Positions 8,574 through 18,151 of a stretch of 64,000 nt of DNA are shown piece by piece. Positions within the stretch are counted from its first letter, which is position 1. Each line of letters opens with the position of its first letter. Location of the stretch: positions 83,105 through 147,104 of the forward strand of contig NZ_JACBNX010000015.1 in assembly GCF_013403875.1 (NCBI RefSeq), read 5' to 3'. The DNA is from Burkholderia guangdongensis. Its GTDB lineage: Bacteria; Pseudomonadota; Gammaproteobacteria; Burkholderiales; Burkholderiaceae. Made by a program: the position numbers and the translations under genes. The notes below the pieces were generated by a model. That model saw only the letters and a program-made list of their open reading frames with translations, made no database searches and had not been told where the DNA came from.

Positions 8574-9296
8574 ATGACCGCGTCGCCGACGCACGATTCA
8601 TCCCTCACCATGCTCGATCACCTCATCTGCGACTGCGACGGCGTGCTCGTCGACAGCGAAGTCGTCGCCGACCGCGTACTGCTCGAAACGCTTTCCGCCA
8701 CGTTTGCTCACCTCGACTTCCGAGACGTCGCCAAAACCGCGTTCGGCCAGCAGACGTCGCGCTTCCTCGCCGGGATCGAGACCCGTTTCGGGATCAAGAT
8801 GCCCGAGAACTTCATCGAGACGATCGAGCGCAACATCGAGGTCGGGCTCGCGCAGTCGCTGCTGCCGATCACCGGTGTGCGCGATGCGCTGCTGAAGGTC
8901 GGCCTGCCGGCGGCCGTCGTGTCGAACAGCCGGCTCAAGCGCGTGCGCAATTCGCTGAAGCGCGCGGGGCTCGCCGAGATTTTCGGCGAGCGCGTGTTCA
9001 GCTCCGAGCAGGTCGCGCGGCCGAAACCCTATCCGGACGTCTATCTGCACGCGGCGTGCACGCTCGGCGTCGAGCCCGAGCGCTGCCTCGTCGTCGAGGA
9101 CAGCGTGTCGGGCCTGAACGCCGCGCGCGCGGCCGGCATGAAGACGATCGCGTTCGTCGGCGCGAGCCACATCCCGGACAACTACGCGGACGCGCTGCGC
9201 GCGATGGGCATTACGCGGATCATGCGCTCGATGGACGAGCTGCCCGCGCTCGTCGACGCGGGCCGGCGCGGCGAGTTCGGCGACGTGCAGTCGTAA
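8574..9296 (+). CDS. HAD-superfamily phosphatase (beta-phosphoglucomutase-like)
   Basis: HAD hydrolase with motif I CDCDGVLVDSE, motif II VVSNSR, motif III lysine in EQVARPKPYPDVYLHAA and motif IV VVEDSVSGLNAARAAGM. This order and the helical cap place it in the subfamily of small sugar-phosphate phosphatases and beta-phosphoglucomutases; the substrate is unknown. The start is uncertain: ATG 8574 gives 240 residues and ATG 8610 gives 228; neither has a strong ribosome site. It follows glpK by 29 bp, so it may act on a phosphorylated by-product of glycerol metabolism, but that is inference. Confidence 0.85.
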   Translation: MTASPTHDSSLTMLDHLICDCDGVLVDSEVVADRVLLETLSATFAHLDFRDVAKTAFGQQTSRFLAGIETRFGIKMPENFIETIERNIEVGLAQSLLPITGVRDALLKVGLPAAVVSNSRLKRVRNSLKRAGLAEIFGERVFSSEQVARPKPYPDVYLHAACTLGVEPERCLVVEDSVSGLNAARAAGMKTIAFVGASHIPDNYADALRAMGITRIMRSMDELPALVDAGRRGEFGDVQS

Positions 9297-9341
9297 TACG
9301 TCCCCCTCCCTTTTTTCGCGCGGCCCGCGCCCGCTTCGAGA

Positions 9342-10073
9342 TCAGGCCGGCTCCGCGCAGCGCTCGCGCACGGCCGCGAGCGCCTCGCGGAACGCAACGA
9401 GCTCCGCGATCGTCAGCATCGGCAGCCCATGGCGCGCGGCGAAGCGCTCGACGTCCGCGCCGCGCGTCATCGAGCCGTCCGGGTTCATCAGCTCGCACAA
9501 CACGCCGGCGGGCTTCAACCCCGCGAGGATCGTCAGGTCGACCGTGCCCTCGGTGTGGCCGCGCCGCGCGAGCACGCCGCCCGGCTGCGCGCGCAGCGGG
9601 AACACGTGGCCGGGACGAACGATGTCGTGCGGCGTCGCGCCGTTCGCGATCGCCGCGCGGATCGTCGTCACGCGGTCGGCCGCCGACACGCCGGTCGACA
9701 CGCCGTCGCGCGCCTCGATCGACACCGTGAACGCGGTGCCGTTGCGGCTCTCGTTCTGCCCGACCATCGGCGGCAGCGCGAGCGCGCGCACCTTGTCGTC
9801 GGTCAGGCACAGGCACACGATCCCGCTGCATTCGCGGATCAGGAGCGCCATCGTTTCGGGTGTGAGCCGCTCGGCGGCGACGATCAGGTCGGCCTCGTTC
9901 TCGCGGTCGTGATCGTCCTGCAACACGACCGCGCGCCCGGCGCGCAGCGCGTCGAGCGCGGCCGCGATGCGCGGCGGCACCGGCTCGGTGTCGAGCAGCG
10001 GGAGATCGGCGAATGCGTCGGCGGGCGCCGACGGGGAAGGCAACGGAAAGGATTGAACAGACGGGTAGGACAT
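9342..10073 (-). CDS. ribB: 3,4-dihydroxy-2-butanone-4-phosphate synthase
   Basis: 243-residue enzyme converting ribulose 5-phosphate to 3,4-dihydroxy-2-butanone 4-phosphate and formate in riboflavin synthesis. Signature blocks: [20 protein letters not shown] (acidic metal/substrate loop), [50 protein letters not shown] with HTEG, and [13 protein letters not shown]. It is a stand-alone RibB with no fused GTP cyclohydrolase II domain. About 25 residues at the N-terminus are extra relative to E. coli RibB. The ATG at 10073 follows a GAGGAG site. An FMN riboswitch occupies its 5' leader. It converges with the HAD gene. Confidence 0.95.
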   Translation of the reverse strand: MSYPSVQSFPLPSPSAPADAFADLPLLDTEPVPPRIAAALDALRAGRAVVLQDDHDRENEADLIVAAERLTPETMALLIRECSGIVCLCLTDDKVRALALPPMVGQNESRNGTAFTVSIEARDGVSTGVSAADRVTTIRAAIANGATPHDIVRPGHVFPLRAQPGGVLARRGHTEGTVDLTILAGLKPAGVLCELMNPDGSMTRGADVERFAARHGLPMLTIAELVAFREALAAVRERCAEPA

Positions 10074-10191
10074 GTGAAACGCTCCTCGCGAATCGATTGG
10101 GCGAAAAACGTTTCAGGGCTTTTTGCAAACAGACAGCACGGCAGCCGCTTCGCGCACGCGCGAAACGGCCCTGACGGACATGACCATCTGC

Positions 10192-10336
10192 ACATCTTCT
10201 CTCATCCGGACTGTGACCGTCGGCTCTGGCATTGAACCAGATCTGCTGACCCCACGCACGATGCGCGGGCGCTCGCGGGCTTGCCGGCTGACGCCGGCCT
10301 ACCGCCGGTGGGGAATTTCGCCCCGCCCTGAAGACG
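10192..10336 (-). promoter_or_regulatory. FMN riboswitch (RFN element) in the ribB leader
   Basis: On the minus strand the conserved RFN blocks appear in order: CAGGGCGGGGCGAAATTCCC, CACCGGCGGTAGG, GCCCGCGAGCGC, GGTCAGCAGATCTGGTT, AATGCCAGAGCCGACGGTCA and AGTCCGGATGAGAGAAGATG. FMN binding should reduce ribB expression. Between the aptamer and the ATG (10074-10191) are a TCAGGGC/GCCCTGA pair enclosing the inner hairpin TTCGCGC/GCGCGAA and the GAGGAG ribosome site. The expression platform is therefore about 120 nt and its mechanism is not settled. Confidence 0.95.
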
Positions 10337-10460
10337 CACTGATGCCGGTAAAACCGGCCGAGGAAGAATACAACAACCGGCCGGGCACCGCACAAGACCC
10401 GGCCGGCGAATAAGGGCCGCAACACGCGCCCGTCCCGGCCGTCGAGCCGAACCGAAAAGC

Positions 10461-10466
10461 TATAAT
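10461..10466 (+). promoter_or_regulatory. -10 element of the miaB promoter
   Basis: Consensus TATAAT 85 bp ahead of the miaB ATG, in the divergent gap with ribB. No good -35 hexamer. Confidence 0.45.
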
Positions 10467-10550
10467 AGAAAGCTTTCCCGACGGTCTTGCGGCCGTCCCG
10501 ATCCACCATTGACGACGCCCCCAGGTCAACCACTGCGAACGGCGAACCCC

Positions 10551-11936
10551 ATGACCAAGAAAGTTTACGTAAAAACCTTCGGCTGCCAGATGAACGAGTA
10601 CGACTCCGACAAGATGGTCGACGTGCTCCATGCGGCCGAAGGTCTCGAGAAGACTGACTCCCCCGAGGACGCGGACATCATCCTGTTCAACACCTGCTCG
10701 GTGCGCGAAAAGGCGCAGGAGAAGGTGTTCTCCGACCTCGGCCGCGTGCGCGAGCTGAAGGAGGCGAAGCCGGATCTGCTGATCGGCGTCGGCGGCTGCG
10801 TCGCGAGCCAGGAAGGCGCGTCGATCGTGTCGCGCGCGCCGTACGTCGACCTCGTGTTCGGCCCGCAGACGCTGCACCGCCTGCCGCAGATGATCGACCA
10901 GCGCCGCGCAAGCGGCCGCGCGCAGGTCGACATCTCGTTCCCCGAAATCGAGAAGTTCGATCATCTGCCGCCCGCGCGCGTCGAAGGCCCGAGCGCGTTC
11001 GTGTCGATCATGGAAGGCTGCAGCAAGTACTGCAGCTACTGCGTGGTGCCGTACACGCGCGGCGACGAGGTGTCGCGCCCGCTCGACGACGTGCTCGCCG
11101 AAATCGCCGGCCTCGCCGACCAGGGCGTGCGCGAAGTCACGCTGCTCGGGCAGAACGTCAACGCCTATCGTGGAAAATTCGGTGGCGCGCTCGCTCAGGG
11201 TGCGCAAGAGATCGCCGATTTCGCGACGCTGATCGAATACGTCGCCGACATCCCGGGCATCGAGCGGATCCGCTACACGACGTCGCATCCGAAGGAATTC
11301 ACGCAGCGGCTGATCGACGTGTACGCGAAGGTGCCGAAGCTCGTGAGCCATTTGCATCTGCCGGTGCAGCACGGCTCCGACCGCATCCTGATGGCGATGA
11401 AGCGCGGCTACACGGTGCTCGAATACAAATCGGTGATCCGCAAGCTGCGCGCGATCCGGCCGGACCTGTCGCTGTCGACCGACATCATCGTCGGCTTCCC
11501 GGGCGAGACCGAGGCCGACTTCGACAAGACGATGGCGCTCGTCGCCGACATGCGCTACGACACGAGCTTCTCGTTCATCTACAGCCCGCGCCCCGGCACG
11601 CCGGCCGCGAACCTGCACGACGACACGCCGCGCGAGGTCAAGCTCAAACGCCTGCAACATCTGCAGGCGACGATCGAGGAGAACGTCGCGAAAATCAGCG
11701 CGTCGATGGTCGGCAAGGTCGAACGGATTCTCGTCGAAGGGCCGTCGCGCAAGGATCCGAACGAGCTCGCGGGCCGCACCGAGAACAACCGCGTCGTGAA
11801 CTTCCCGGCGCCGCTCGCCGCGCATCCGCGCCTGATCGGCCAGATGATCGACGTGAAGATCAACCACGCGTATCCGCATTCGCTGCGCGGCGAACTCGTG
11901 CTCGCGCACGACGACGCGAGCAACGCAACGCACTGA
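10551..11936 (+). CDS. miaB: tRNA-2-methylthio-N6-dimethylallyladenosine synthase
   Basis: 461-residue radical-SAM methylthiotransferase that adds the 2-methylthio group to i6A37 in tRNAs. Three N-terminal cysteines hold the auxiliary cluster ([31 protein letters not shown]). The radical-SAM CxxxCxxC is in [33 protein letters not shown] and a C-terminal TRAM-like domain ([20 protein letters not shown]) complete the family layout. Length equals the usual 440-475. It heads the conserved miaB-phoH-ybeY-corC-lnt run. Confidence 0.97.
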   Translation: MTKKVYVKTFGCQMNEYDSDKMVDVLHAAEGLEKTDSPEDADIILFNTCSVREKAQEKVFSDLGRVRELKEAKPDLLIGVGGCVASQEGASIVSRAPYVDLVFGPQTLHRLPQMIDQRRASGRAQVDISFPEIEKFDHLPPARVEGPSAFVSIMEGCSKYCSYCVVPYTRGDEVSRPLDDVLAEIAGLADQGVREVTLLGQNVNAYRGKFGGALAQGAQEIADFATLIEYVADIPGIERIRYTTSHPKEFTQRLIDVYAKVPKLVSHLHLPVQHGSDRILMAMKRGYTVLEYKSVIRKLRAIRPDLSLSTDIIVGFPGETEADFDKTMALVADMRYDTSFSFIYSPRPGTPAANLHDDTPREVKLKRLQHLQATIEENVAKISASMVGKVERILVEGPSRKDPNELAGRTENNRVVNFPAPLAAHPRLIGQMIDVKINHAYPHSLRGELVLAHDDASNATH

Positions 11937-11966
11937 CGACCGCTCAACGAGGAGCCCGACGCCACC

Positions 11967-13010
11967 TTGAAACCTGTACAAGCACTGGAATTCACCGCGC
12001 CGCACGACGACAACGCGCGCCTCGCGAACCTCTGCGGCCCGCTCGACGAGAATCTGCGGCAGATCGAACAGGCGCTCGACGTAACGCTGTCGCGACGCGG
12101 CCACCGGATCGCGATCCGCGGCCGCGGCGCGAAACTCGCGCTCACCGCGCTCGAGAACTTCTACAACCGCTCCGGCGATCCGCTGTCGGTCGACGACATC
12201 CAGCTCGCGCTCGTCGAGGTGCGCCATCGCGGCGGCAACGGCAGCCAGGACACGCTCGACGTGCGCTTTCGCGGCGATCCGGACCATCCGTTCGACGAGC
12301 CGGTCGTGAGCCTCGACGACGAGGCGCTCGACGAAGCCGGGCCGAAGCTGTACACGCGCCGCGCGGACCTGCGTGGCCGCACGCCCGCGCAGCGCGAGTA
12401 TCTGAAGCAGATCCTGTCGCACGACGTCACGTTCGGGATCGGCCCGGCCGGCACCGGCAAGACCTATCTCGCGGTCGCGTGCGCGGTCGACGCACTCGAG
12501 CGCGATCAGGTGAAGCGGATCGTGCTCACGCGGCCGGCCGTCGAGGCGGGCGAGCGGCTCGGCTTCCTGCCCGGCGATCTCGCGCAGAAGGTCGATCCGT
12601 ATCTGCGGCCGCTGTACGACGCGCTCTATGATCTGCTCGGCTTCGACAAGACCGCGAAGATGTTCGAGCGGCAGATGATCGAGATCGCGCCGCTCGCGTA
12701 CATGCGCGGACGCACGCTGAACCACGCGTTCATCATCCTCGACGAGGCGCAGAACACGACGCCCGAGCAGATGAAGATGTTCCTCACGCGGATCGGCTTC
12801 GGCTCGAAGGCGGTCGTGACCGGCGACACGAGCCAGGTCGACCTGCCGCGCGGGCACAAGAGCGGGCTCGTCGAGGCGCAGCAGGTGCTCGGCGGCGTGC
12901 GCGGGATCGCGCTCACGCGCTTCACGAGCGCGGACGTGGTCCGGCATCCGCTCGTCGCGCGGATCGTCGAGGCATACGACGAGTTCCACGCGCAGCGCAA
13001 GGACGAGTGA
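11967..13010 (+). CDS. ybeZ: PhoH-family ATPase (YbeZ)
   Basis: 347-residue PhoH-like P-loop protein. N-terminal KH-like region, then Walker [16 protein letters not shown] at about residues 158-172 and Walker B ATPase block [20 protein letters not shown], with [20 protein letters not shown] after it. E. coli YbeZ partners YbeY in 16S rRNA maturation; ybeY is next here. The start is TTG 11967, the only start that keeps the conserved N-terminus; GAGGAG lies upstream at a longish spacing. A strong terminator follows. Confidence 0.93.
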   Translation: MKPVQALEFTAPHDDNARLANLCGPLDENLRQIEQALDVTLSRRGHRIAIRGRGAKLALTALENFYNRSGDPLSVDDIQLALVEVRHRGGNGSQDTLDVRFRGDPDHPFDEPVVSLDDEALDEAGPKLYTRRADLRGRTPAQREYLKQILSHDVTFGIGPAGTGKTYLAVACAVDALERDQVKRIVLTRPAVEAGERLGFLPGDLAQKVDPYLRPLYDALYDLLGFDKTAKMFERQMIEIAPLAYMRGRTLNHAFIILDEAQNTTPEQMKMFLTRIGFGSKAVVTGDTSQVDLPRGHKSGLVEAQQVLGGVRGIALTRFTSADVVRHPLVARIVEAYDEFHAQRKDE

Positions 13011-13036
13011 CGCGCGTCGCGCCGGCGACGACACCC

Positions 13037-13074
13037 GCGGCCCGGCTGCCTTCGGCAGGCCGGGCCGCTTTTTT
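13037..13074 (+). terminator. rho-independent terminator after phoH/ybeZ
   Basis: GC-rich stem of about 14 bp with one bulged base (GCGGCCCGGCTGCC / GGCAGGCCGGGCCGC), TTC loop, followed by TTTTTT. It should separate miaB-phoH from ybeY. Confidence 0.85.
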
Positions 13075-13181
13075 GGCGGGTGGCCCCACCGTCCGAAAAC
13101 CGGTCGGTTTATCGCCCGGCAAATCGGGGAACGACGGGCCGTTTGGTGTATCCTCAGCGCGTCCCATTTGCTGCTCGCGTC

Positions 13182-13970
13182 ATGAAATCTTCCCGCTCCC
13201 GCAAGTCCGCCCGCGCCGCCCAGACGGTGCCCCCGATTCCCCGCCTGTCGCTGTTCGACGCGAAGGGCAAGGTCAAGACCGTCGATGCGCAGGCGCTTCG
13301 GATCGACTTCAGCGACGGCCGCGCGCTGATGTTCGACCTGTCGGGCAGCGCCGGCGACGCCGCGGTCGCGATCGTCGCGCAGCACGCGGACCCGGCGATG
13401 CGCGCGACGCTCGCGCTGCGCCCCGAGCATTACGACAGCCTGACGCTGCACGTCGGCGCCGAAATCGCGCCGCCCGATGTCGGACATGCACTCGGGCACG
13501 AGCACGGCGCGCGCGAGCCCGAGCTCGATCTCGTCGTGCAGTACGGCGACGAGATCACCGATGCGCAGCGCAAGGCGCTGCCCAAGCGCAAGCTGATCGC
13601 CGAATGGCTCGCGCCCGCGCTGTTCGCCGACGCCGAGCTGACCGTGCGCTTCGTCGGCGAAGCGGAAGGCCGCACGCTCAACGACAGCTATCGCCACAAG
13701 GACTACCCGACGAACGTGCTGACGTTCGCGTACGACGACTCGCCGGCCGACAAGGTCGTCGGCGATCTCGTGCTGTGCTGCCCGGTCGTCGAGCAGGAAG
13801 CCGGCGACCAGAAGAAGGCGCTCACCGCGCACTATGCGCATCTGCTCGTGCACGGCGCGCTGCACGCGCAGGGCTACGACCACGAGACGAGCGAAGAGGA
13901 CGCCGCCGAAATGGAGGCGCTCGAAGTCGACATCCTCGCGAAACTGGGCTTCCCGAACCCGTACATGTAA
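13182..13970 (+). CDS. ybeY: endoribonuclease YbeY with a long N-terminal extension
   Basis: Single-strand RNA endonuclease of 16S rRNA 3'-end processing and ribosome quality control. The zinc motif is complete: H224, H228 and H234 in [11 protein letters not shown], followed by an acidic helix ([12 protein letters not shown]). [20 protein letters not shown] is the usual upstream block. The YbeY fold starts at about residue 113 ([12 protein letters not shown]). From ATG 13182 the protein has 262 residues against about 155 in E. coli, so about 110 residues precede the fold, including a basic start ([11 protein letters not shown]) and [15 protein letters not shown]. Internal ATGs at 13329 and 13398 are possible starts. 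A TTGGTGTATCCT word at 13144-13155 may be part of its promoter. Confidence 0.88.
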   Translation: MKSSRSRKSARAAQTVPPIPRLSLFDAKGKVKTVDAQALRIDFSDGRALMFDLSGSAGDAAVAIVAQHADPAMRATLALRPEHYDSLTLHVGAEIAPPDVGHALGHEHGAREPELDLVVQYGDEITDAQRKALPKRKLIAEWLAPALFADAELTVRFVGEAEGRTLNDSYRHKDYPTNVLTFAYDDSPADKVVGDLVLCCPVVEQEAGDQKKALTAHYAHLLVHGALHAQGYDHETSEEDAAEMEALEVDILAKLGFPNPYM

Positions 13971-13989
13971 ATAAAACGCGCCTGCCGCC

Positions 13990-14622
13990 ATGCGTCCCGC
14001 CGCCTTGCTTGCTTCCGGGTATCCGCCGCTGCTCGACCACGAGCCGCTGCTGACGGACGACGAGATGGCCGCTTCGCTCACGCAGGCGCTGAGCGGCTGG
14101 GACGGCCGGCGGGATCTGTGGCTGTTCGGCTATGGCTCGCTGATCTGGAACCCCGGGATGCCGACCGTCGACGCGGTGCGCGGCAAGGTGCACGGCTATC
14201 ACCGCGGCCTCTATCTGTGGTCGCGCGTGAACCGCGGCACGCCCGAGCGCCCGGGCCTCGTGCTCGCGCTCGACCGCGGCGGCTCGTGCCCCGGCATCGC
14301 GTTCCGGGTCGACGGGCCGACCGCGATGCCGCATCTCGAGACGCTGTGGAAGCGCGAGATGACGGGCGGCTCGTACCGGCCCGCGTGGCTGCCGTGCTCG
14401 CTCGCGAACGGCGAACGCGTGAGCGCGCTCGCGTTCGTGATGCGCCGCGACGCGCCGACCTACGCGGGCAAGCTGCCCGACCATGTGATGAAGACCGTGT
14501 TCGACTGCGCGGAGGGCCGCTACGGGACGACGCTCGACTACGTGCGCCGCACCGTCGACGCGCTGCGCGCGAGCGGCATTCCGGACCGCACGCTCGAAGC
14601 GCTGCTCGCGCGGTGCCGGTGA
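13990..14622 (+). CDS. ChaC-type gamma-glutamylcyclotransferase
   Basis: 210-residue protein of the ChaC family, which splits glutathione to 5-oxoproline and Cys-Gly. The substrate loop is [34 protein letters not shown] and a later [14 protein letters not shown] block with the expected catalytic glutamate (LETLWKREM) follow. C-terminal helices match the family. It lies 19 bp after ybeY and interrupts the usual ybeY-corC adjacency. Together with the gamma-glutamyltransferase at 1.5-3.2 kb it gives two glutathione-degrading enzymes in the window, though not as neighbours. Confidence 0.88.
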   Translation: MRPAALLASGYPPLLDHEPLLTDDEMAASLTQALSGWDGRRDLWLFGYGSLIWNPGMPTVDAVRGKVHGYHRGLYLWSRVNRGTPERPGLVLALDRGGSCPGIAFRVDGPTAMPHLETLWKREMTGGSYRPAWLPCSLANGERVSALAFVMRRDAPTYAGKLPDHVMKTVFDCAEGRYGTTLDYVRRTVDALRASGIPDRTLEALLARCR

Positions 14623-14970
14623 TCGCATGGATACGGCGGCGGCTGCGGCTGCTGCTGCGGCGGCGTCAATCGTCCGATCAACGCGCCCCCGACAAGAATC
14701 CAATGTGCGCCCCCCGGAATGCGACAGCCATTCGTAAGCCTCGACGCGGCCTGCCCCGCGGCGTCGTTCTGCGCTACGATGGATGCCACGGACGGCGCGC
14801 GTGTTGCACGAAATGCACGAAACGCACGAAGCGCGCGGTCCGAGCGAGCGGAGCGCGTGGGCTCGCCGCACCGGCCGGCCCGGTCCGCGGCGACACGGCC
14901 GCGCCATACCGTTGGTGTATCCTTGCCGATTCGATGACCGCGCGCCCCGATGTGAGCCGGGCGCCCCACC
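14623..14970. other. 348-bp intergenic region upstream of corC
   Basis: No credible gene. It holds a GCGGC/GCTGC-rich low-complexity run at 14634-14667, three 9-bp direct repeats of the type GCACGAAAY (14806-14832), and a TTGGTGTATCCT word at about 14911-14922 shared with the region upstream of ybeY, which may mark a promoter for corC. Confidence 0.5.
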
Positions 14971-15858
14971 ATGAACGATTCCTATCCCAGTCGAAAATCC
15001 AGCGACAAACCGCATGAGAAGCGCTCGCTGCTCGAGCGCCTGACCGACTTCATCTCGCCCGAGCCCGAATCCCGCGCCGAGCTGCTCGAAATCCTGCAGG
15101 ACGCGCACGAACGCAACCTGATCGACGCCGATTCGCTGTCGATGATCGAGGGCGTGTTCCAGGTCTCCGATCTGTGCGCGCGCGACATCATGGTCCCCCG
15201 CGCGCAGATGGACGCGATCAACATCGTCGACAAGCCCGAGGATTTCATCCCGTTCGTGCTCGAGAAGGCGCACTCGCGCTATCCGGTCTACGAGGAGAAC
15301 CGCGACAACGTGATCGGCGTGCTGCTCGCGAAGGATCTGCTGCGCTTTTACGCGGAAGATGAATTCGACGTGCGCGGGATGCTGCGCCCCGCCGTGTTCA
15401 TTCCGGAATCGAAGCGGCTGAACGTGCTGCTGCACGACTTCCGCGTGAACCGCAACCATCTCGCGATCGTCGTCGACGAATACGGCGGCGTCGCGGGCCT
15501 GATCACGATCGAGGACGTGCTCGAGCAGATCGTCGGCGACATCGAGGACGAATACGACTTCGACGAGGAAGCCGGCAACATCATCTCGGCGCCGGACGGG
15601 CGCTTCCGCGTGCGCGCGCTGACCGAGATCGAGCAGTTCAACGACGCGTTCGGCACCGATTTCCCCGACGACGAGGTCGACACGATCGGCGGCCTCATCA
15701 CCCATCACTTCGGGCGCGTCCCGCACCGCGGCGAGAAGCTGCGGCTCGGCAATCTCGTGTTCGAGATCCAGCGCGGCGACGCGCGCCAGGTCCACGTGCT
15801 GCTCGTGCGCCGCGACCCGCTCGCGAGCCGCCGCGCCGAGGCCGCGCACGAGGACTGA
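14971..15858 (+). CDS. corC: CorC/HlyC-family CBS-domain protein
   Basis: 295 residues, soluble. The CBS pair covers about residues 70-190 (ARDIMVPRAQMDAINI, SRYPVYEENRDNVIGVLLAK, then VVDEYGGVAGLITIEDVLEQ), followed by a CorC/HlyC transporter-associated domain (DTIGGLITHHFGRVPHRGE). Homologues bind adenine nucleotides and modulate Mg/Co efflux; the E. coli counterpart YbeX also affects ribosome metabolism. No membrane segment is present. It lies 44 bp before lnt, as in the E. coli ybeZYX-lnt cluster. Confidence 0.9.
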   Translation: MNDSYPSRKSSDKPHEKRSLLERLTDFISPEPESRAELLEILQDAHERNLIDADSLSMIEGVFQVSDLCARDIMVPRAQMDAINIVDKPEDFIPFVLEKAHSRYPVYEENRDNVIGVLLAKDLLRFYAEDEFDVRGMLRPAVFIPESKRLNVLLHDFRVNRNHLAIVVDEYGGVAGLITIEDVLEQIVGDIEDEYDFDEEAGNIISAPDGRFRVRALTEIEQFNDAFGTDFPDDEVDTIGGLITHHFGRVPHRGEKLRLGNLVFEIQRGDARQVHVLLVRRDPLASRRAEAAHED

Positions 15859-15902
15859 TCGCCTTTCCGACAGCAACCGCCCTTTTTTGCTTTTCAACCC
15901 GC

Positions 15903-17612
15903 ATGGCCGATCCGATCTCGTCCCGCCGCCCGCCGGGCGGCCTTAGCGTGCCCGCCGTCGGCCGCGCGCTGCCGCGCTGGCACTATCCGGCGGCGCTGCT
16001 GGCCGGCGCCGCCAACACGCTGAGCTTCGCGCCGACGCCGCACGGCGGCTGGCTGCAACTGCTCGTGTTCGCCTGGTTCTTCGCGCAGCTCACGCGCACC
16101 GCGAGCTGGCGCAGCGCGGCGGCGACCGGCGGCGCGTTCGGCTTCGGCAACTTCATCACCGGCATCTGGTGGCTCTTCATCAGCATGCACGTGTACGGCG
16201 AGATGGCCGCGCCGCTCGCCGGCGCCGCGCTCGTGCTGTTCGCGCTGTACCTGTCGCTGTACCCGGCGTTCTCGGCCGGGCTGTGGTCGTTCTGCGCGGG
16301 GCATGCGTGGCATCGCCGCGAACCCGATCCGCGCCCGTTCACGCCGACCTGGCACGGCGCGTTCGCGTTCGCGAGCGCGTGGGCGCTCGGCGAATGGCTG
16401 CGCGGCACCGTGTTCACCGGCTTTCCGTGGCTCGCGAGCGGCTATCCGCAGGTCGACGGGCCGCTCGCCGGCTTCGCGCCGGTCGTCGGCGTGTACGGGA
16501 TCGGCTGGGTGCTCGCGCTGGTTGCCGCACTCGCCGTCCAGGCGCTCGCGGCCGCGCGACGCGCGAACGGTGGGGCATCCAACGGCGTGTCGAATGGATC
16601 GTCGCCGAACGGACCGCGCGGCGCGGCGGCGGCCGGTAACACACGTACGCGGATCGCGGCGCCGGCCGGTGTCGCGATCGCGCTCGTCGCGGCGGGGCTC
16701 GGGCTGTCGCAGGTCGCGTGGACCGTGCCCGCGAACGCGCCGCTCACGGTGCGGCTGCTGCAGGGCAACGTGAAGCAGGACGTCAAGTTCGAGCAGGCCG
16801 GCATCGACGCGGCGATCGCGATGTATCAGCAGATGATCACGTCGAAGCCGGCGGACCTGATCGTCACGCCCGAAACCGCGATCGCGGTGATGATCCAGGA
16901 ATTGCCGGAGCCGTTCGCGCGCGCGGTGCGCGCGTTCAGCGACCGCACCGGAACGGCGCTGCTGTTCGGCGCGATCGGCGCGACCGTCACGCAGGACGGT
17001 CAATATACCGACTACACGAACAGCCTCTACGGCGTCACGCCGGGCTCGACCGACATCTACCACTACGACAAGCACCACCTCGTCCCGTTCGGCGAGTTCA
17101 TCCCGTGGGGGTTCCGCTGGTTCGTGAACCTGATGAAGATGCCGCTCGGCGACTTCGCGCGCGGCGCGCTCGTGCAGAAGCCGTTCCTCGTGCGCAACCA
17201 GCCGGTGATGGCCGACATCTGCTACGAGGACTTGTTCGGCGAGGAGATTGCCGCGTCGATCCGCGACAACCCGCTGACGCCGGGCGTGCTCGTGAACACG
17301 ACGAACCTCGCATGGTTCGGCGACACGATCGCGCTCGACCAGCATCTGCAGATCGCGCGGATGCGTGCGCTCGAGACCGGCCGGCCGATGCTGCGCGCGA
17401 CGAACACCGGGATGACCGCCGCGATCGACGCGCGCGGCCGCGTGATCGGCCGGCTCAAGCCGTTCACGATCGGCTCGCTCGACGTGCGGATCGAAGGCAC
17501 GACCGGCCTCACGCCGTACGTGACGAGCGGCAACAACGCGGTGCTCGCGGCGGCGCTCGTGCTGCTCGCGTTCGGCTTCACGTTCGGGCCGGGGTTGCGG
17601 CGGCGGGGGTGA
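15903..17612 (+). CDS. lnt: apolipoprotein N-acyltransferase
   Basis: 569-residue inner-membrane enzyme that adds the third acyl chain to the N-terminal cysteine of lipoproteins. N-terminal half: several membrane segments (LLVFAWFFAQL, GAALVLFALYLSLYPAF, YGIGWVLALVAALAVQAL). The nitrilase-like domain carries the expected triad: glutamate in VTPETAIAV, lysine in YHYDKHHLVPFGEF and cysteine in ADICYEDLFGEE. A final membrane helix ends the protein. A loop at about residues 222-245 is rich in Asn, Gly and Ser (NGGASNGVSNGSSPNGP). RBS is weak; ATG 15903 fits the family start. Confidence 0.95.
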   Translation: MADPISSRRPPGGLSVPAVGRALPRWHYPAALLAGAANTLSFAPTPHGGWLQLLVFAWFFAQLTRTASWRSAAATGGAFGFGNFITGIWWLFISMHVYGEMAAPLAGAALVLFALYLSLYPAFSAGLWSFCAGHAWHRREPDPRPFTPTWHGAFAFASAWALGEWLRGTVFTGFPWLASGYPQVDGPLAGFAPVVGVYGIGWVLALVAALAVQALAAARRANGGASNGVSNGSSPNGPRGAAAAGNTRTRIAAPAGVAIALVAAGLGLSQVAWTVPANAPLTVRLLQGNVKQDVKFEQAGIDAAIAMYQQMITSKPADLIVTPETAIAVMIQELPEPFARAVRAFSDRTGTALLFGAIGATVTQDGQYTDYTNSLYGVTPGSTDIYHYDKHHLVPFGEFIPWGFRWFVNLMKMPLGDFARGALVQKPFLVRNQPVMADICYEDLFGEEIAASIRDNPLTPGVLVNTTNLAWFGDTIALDQHLQIARMRALETGRPMLRATNTGMTAAIDARGRVIGRLKPFTIGSLDVRIEGTTGLTPYVTSGNNAVLAAALVLLAFGFTFGPGLRRRG

Positions 17613-17614
17613 TC

Positions 17615-17631
17615 TCGGGCGCCACGCCCGA
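17615..17631 (+). terminator. hairpin at the lnt 3' end
   Basis: TCGGGCG / CGCCCGA with a CCA loop starting 3 bp after the lnt stop codon; no T tract, so a weak terminator at best. It marks where the lower-GC islet begins. Confidence 0.35.
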
Positions 17632-17736
17632 TCGCGCCCGCTTACGCATGCCTGCCTACACGAACGAACTGCGAGCAACGCACATCGTCGCGATAAAAGC
17701 TCGCAATGGCAGACCTATCTCGATTTGATCTAGTCA

Positions 17737-17765
17737 TGAACAAGCATTGCCACCCAATGTAATAT
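17737..17765 (+). promoter_or_regulatory. candidate promoter of the bacteriocin-like gene
   Basis: TGAACA (17737-17742), 17-bp spacer, TAATAT (17760-17765), about 77 bp ahead of the ATG at 17843, in a stretch of about 45% G+C. Confidence 0.45.
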
Positions 17766-17842
17766 TTTCGAAAGAAAACGGCGCCTGTTCCGGGCTGCGT
17801 ATCGGACGCGATGCGCAGCCAACTTTTTTCGAGGATCGGTGA

Positions 17843-18148
17843 ATGACGATGCAAGTGCTGTCGGAAAACGAAATTCGTGAGGTTTCTGGAGGATTGGGAC
17901 CGGTCGGTGCACTTTCGGGTGGGATCGGCGGGCTGGCAATGTACGCCGGCAGTCATTATTTCTTCAACCAACCCATGACGTGGCAAGGAGCAGCCTGGGC
18001 TGCAGGCACGGGCGCCGCGATCGGCGCGACGGGCGGTGCCCTGATGGCAGCATCTGGCGGCGGACTCGCCGCGAACCTCGCATGGCGCCCCGGCATGATG
18101 AGCGCCAACTTTGGTCTTGGTCAGTATTCCAACCACAAGGACTGGTAA
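17843..18148 (+). CDS. double-glycine-leader bacteriocin-like peptide
   Basis: 101 residues. The start MTMQVLSENEIREVSGG is a textbook double-glycine leader (Leu, Glu, hydrophobic pairs, then Gly-Gly) as cut by C39-peptidase ABC exporters in class II bacteriocins and microcins. Cleavage after GG leaves about 84 residues, very rich in Gly and Ala (GALSGGIGGLAMYAG, GTGAAIGATGGALMAASGGG) with GxxxG-type spacing suited to membrane insertion, no cysteine, and a polar end (GQYSNHKDW). GAGGA lies 7 bases before ATG 17843; ATG 17849 would also keep the leader. No C39 exporter lies in this window, so export must be encoded elsewhere or lost. It sits in a lower-GC islet between lnt and glyQ. Activity is inferred only. 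Confidence 0.72.
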   Translation: MTMQVLSENEIREVSGGLGPVGALSGGIGGLAMYAGSHYFFNQPMTWQGAAWAAGTGAAIGATGGALMAASGGGLAANLAWRPGMMSANFGLGQYSNHKDW

Positions 18149-18151
18149 CGG

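Noticed and set aside
10299..14081. 1,260-codon minus-strand open frame over miaB-phoH-ybeY
   Set aside because: Antisense shadow of well-supported genes; same Arg-rich composition.
14806..14832. GCACGAA direct repeats as a CRISPR seed
   Set aside because: Only three 9-bp copies without spacers; simple low-complexity sequence.
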